The notes under the pieces are model-generated. The model saw nothing but the letters and a program-made list of their open reading frames with translations, ran no database searches and was not told the DNA's origin. A stretch of 64,000 bases of DNA from Bryobacterales bacterium (GTDB lineage: Bacteria > Acidobacteriota > Terriglobia > Bryobacterales > UBA6623): the NCBI GenBank assembly GCA_028819255.1, contig JAPPMB010000064.1, positions 107,569-171,568 of the forward strand, in the 5' to 3' direction. The position numbers were made by a program, and so were the translations under genes. Shown piece after piece: positions 62,189-64,000 of this stretch; position 1 is the first letter of the stretch, and the number at the start of each line of letters is the position of its first letter.

Positions 62189-62671
62189 CGGCTCGGCGAC
62201 CCTGGCGACGAATACGCCGCCGGCGACAGGGTCCGGCTGAATTCGATGGGCGCAACCGGCGAGATCGTGCGCAAGGTCGGCGCGGGCCGATGGGAGGTCC
62301 TGGCCGGCAGGATGCGGCTGAAGGTCGCAACGAGCGAGATCTCGAAGGCCGAGAGCCGGGATGAAGGTCCCGTGGCTCTTCCCGCCGGAATTCGTCTCGA
62401 GACTGCGTCGGAGCCCGGAGACGTGCCTTCCGAGATCAATGTCATCGGGAAGACCGCCGAAGAGGCGCTGAGCGACGTCGACAAGTTTCTCGACCGAGCC
62501 GTGGTTGCCAATCGGTCGCGCCTCAGGGTGATCCATGGATTCGGGAAGGATGTGCTGCGGAGTCGGCTGTGGCAGATGTTCGCCACTCACGTGCATGTCG
62601 CCAAGTACTATCAGGCGGAGCAGCAGGACGGGGGGGCCGGTGTAACTGTCGTGGAGGTCGGCGACCGCTGA
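62189..62671 (+). pseudogene. MutS2 C-terminal KOW-like + Smr domain, same frame as mutS2 but downstream of TAG
   Basis: RLGDPGDEYAAGDRVRLNSMGATGEIVRKVGAGRWEVLAGRMRLKVATSEIS...INVIGKTAEEALSDVDKFLDRAVVANRSRLRVIHGFGKDVLRSRLWQMFATHVHVAKYYQAEQQDGGAGVTVVEVGDR. 62246 - 62189 = 57, a multiple of 3, so the frame is unchanged. Confidence 0.85.
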
Positions 62672-62734
62672 CCTCGTGGCGGCTCGACACCTGTCGCAGG
62701 GGGCGGGCGCGTGAAAGGCCCGTGCGCCGCTCAA

Positions 62735-64000
62735 TGGCACTAACTCAAGCTCTTCGGCACTAACTCTAGCCCAAGTTTGTCAGCTGATGGGCGATTTCGG
62801 CCGAATTTCAGCCTTTTTGACCCGTAAGTTGTTGATTCTATTGGGGGAACATCCCAGAATCTGTAATGTAGTACCATAAAGTGTCCACAAGGGTTGACGC
62901 CCCCTGTTTTCCGTGATGCACTGGGGGCATGTTCGTCTGCCGCACCCGGACCGGTTCCCACGGCGGCAAGACCTACTTCACCTACCGTCTCGTCCGTTCC
63001 TGGCGGATCGGCGCCAAGGTCCGCCAGCAGACGCTGCTCAACCTCGGCTCCCGGTTCCCCATCCGGCGTGAGCACTGGCGCACTCTCAGCAGGCGCGTCG
63101 AGCAGATCCTCGCCCCTCGGCCCGCTCTCCTGCCCCTCGAGGCGCCCCCGGCCGTCGAGGCCGAGGCCCAGCGCATCGCCGAGCGCCTGCTGCGGGACGG
63201 AGTCCCGCTCCACCATCCTGCGTCGGATCCGGACCCGTCGCGGAAGGTGGCCCCCCCGACCGACTTTCAAAGCGTCGACGTGGATTCGCTGCAGCTGGCG
63301 CGGCCCCGCAGCATCGGCGTCGAGCACGTCGCTCTGTGGGCCGCCGAGCAGTTCGGCCTGCCGGACCTGCTGCAGGAACTGGGCCTGACCGGTCCCCAGC
63401 GCCATGCCGCTCTCGGCGTGCTGGTCGGCCGCATGGCCGCCCCGGCCTCCGAACTCGCCACCTGGACCTGGCTGCGCGAGCGCAGCGGTCTCGGCGAACT
63501 GCTCGGCTGCGACTTCGAAACCATGGGCCTGAGTGCGCTCTACCGTGCCGGCGACCTCCTGCTGCGGCATCGCGAGGCGCTGGAGGCGCGCCTCTTCTCG
63601 CGGGCGATGCGACTGTTCGGCCAGCAGACGACGGTCACGCTCATCGATCTCACCAACACCTATTTCGAGGGCGAGGCCCAAGGGCAGCCGAAGGCGAAGC
63701 GGGGCCGCTCAAAGGAGAAGCGCAGCGACTGCCCGCTGCTGACCCTGGGCGTGGTGCTGGACGGGAGCGGGTTCGTGCGGCGTTCGCAGGTGCTGCCGGG
63801 CAACGTGGCCGAGAGCAGCACGCTGGAGGGCATGCTGGACGAGCTGCAGGTGCCGGCGGATGCCGTGGTGGTGATGGACAAGGGCGTGGCGACCGAAGAC
63901 AACGTGGCGTGGCTGCGCAAGCAGGGCAGGCGGTACGTGGTGGCGAGCCGGGAGCGGAAGCGGGAGTTCCAGGCAGACCGGGCGGTGGCGGTCAGGACCG
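62735..64000 (+). mobile_element. IS1634-type insertion sequence, left part; continues past window edge
   Basis: Transposase ORF with an upstream AT-richer terminal region and a repeated ggcactaactc motif; right end not in window, so boundaries are tentative. Confidence 0.7.
62929..64000 (+). CDS. IS1634-family (IS4-like DDE) transposase, 3' truncated by window edge
   Basis: Own translation: MFVCRTRTGSHGGKTYFTYRLVRSWRIGAKVRQQTLLNLGSRFPIRREHWRTLSRRVEQIL...FGQQTTVTLIDLTNTYFEGEAQGQPKAKRGRSKEKRSDCPLLTLGVVLDGSGFVRRSQVLPGNVAESSTLEGML...VVVMDKGVATEDNVAWLRKQGRRYVVASRERK. Absent from the track because there is no stop in the window. Confidence 0.92.
   Translation, partial: MFVCRTRTGSHGGKTYFTYRLVRSWRIGAKVRQQTLLNLGSRFPIRREHWRTLSRRVEQILAPRPALLPLEAPPAVEAEAQRIAERLLRDGVPLHHPASDPDPSRKVAPPTDFQSVDVDSLQLARPRSIGVEHVALWAAEQFGLPDLLQELGLTGPQRHAALGVLVGRMAAPASELATWTWLRERSGLGELLGCDFETMGLSALYRAGDLLLRHREALEARLFSRAMRLFGQQTTVTLIDLTNTYFEGEAQGQPKAKRGRSKEKRSDCPLLTLGVVLDGSGFVRRSQVLPGNVAESSTLEGMLDELQVPADAVVVMDKGVATEDNVAWLRKQGRRYVVASRERKREFQADRAVAVRT

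Noticed and set aside
62180-62195. Genetic code change (TAG as sense) to explain mutS2
   Set aside because: Several intact genes in the window end at TAG exactly where their families should end, so recoding is unlikely.
62740-63681. 313-aa minus-strand ORF
   Set aside because: Antisense to the IS1634-type transposase.
1-64000. CRISPR array or clustered defence system
   Set aside because: No regularly spaced repeats and no cas-like genes; the only defence-like content is the decayed AbiE-like locus.

Overview
A 64-kb window of high-GC Gram-negative bacterial chromosome. Lineage is inferred only: sulfatases, a PSCyt1/DUF1549/DUF1553 protein, NamZ/DUF1343 and ASPIC/UnbV families suggest an Acidobacteriota- or PVC-like bacterium. 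I support about 40 coding regions. Housekeeping genes: nadE, serS, priA, mltG, ruvX/yqgF, surE, tlyA, nadK, mutS2, NUDIX, fadD-like. A polysaccharide/sulfur theme runs through the window: four sulfatases, an assimilatory sat-cysH-cysC cluster, a sulfotransferase-like gene, YjhG-type sugar-acid dehydratase, ManD-like enolase, UXS-like epimerase and rfbD. Transport and envelope genes: TonB-like, a POTRA-only BamA-like protein, Amt, Nramp and a Ca/Na antiporter. The right edge enters an IS1634-type insertion sequence. No rRNA, tRNA or CRISPR array was found. The main oddities are: (i) mutS2 interrupted by an in-frame TAG that separates its Smr domain; (ii) a decayed AbiE-like toxin-antitoxin locus joined tail-to-tail with a truncated AAA ATPase; (iii) a serine hydrolase-NamZ fusion; (iv) a 79-aa AT-hook-like small ORF behind a strong predicted promoter, after a ~2.4-kb coding-poor gap; (v) a barrel-less POTRA protein. 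Nothing here is clearly a brand-new system. Many long ORFs in the supplied track are high-GC antisense shadows and were rejected. All family calls come from reading motifs by eye; no database search was run.
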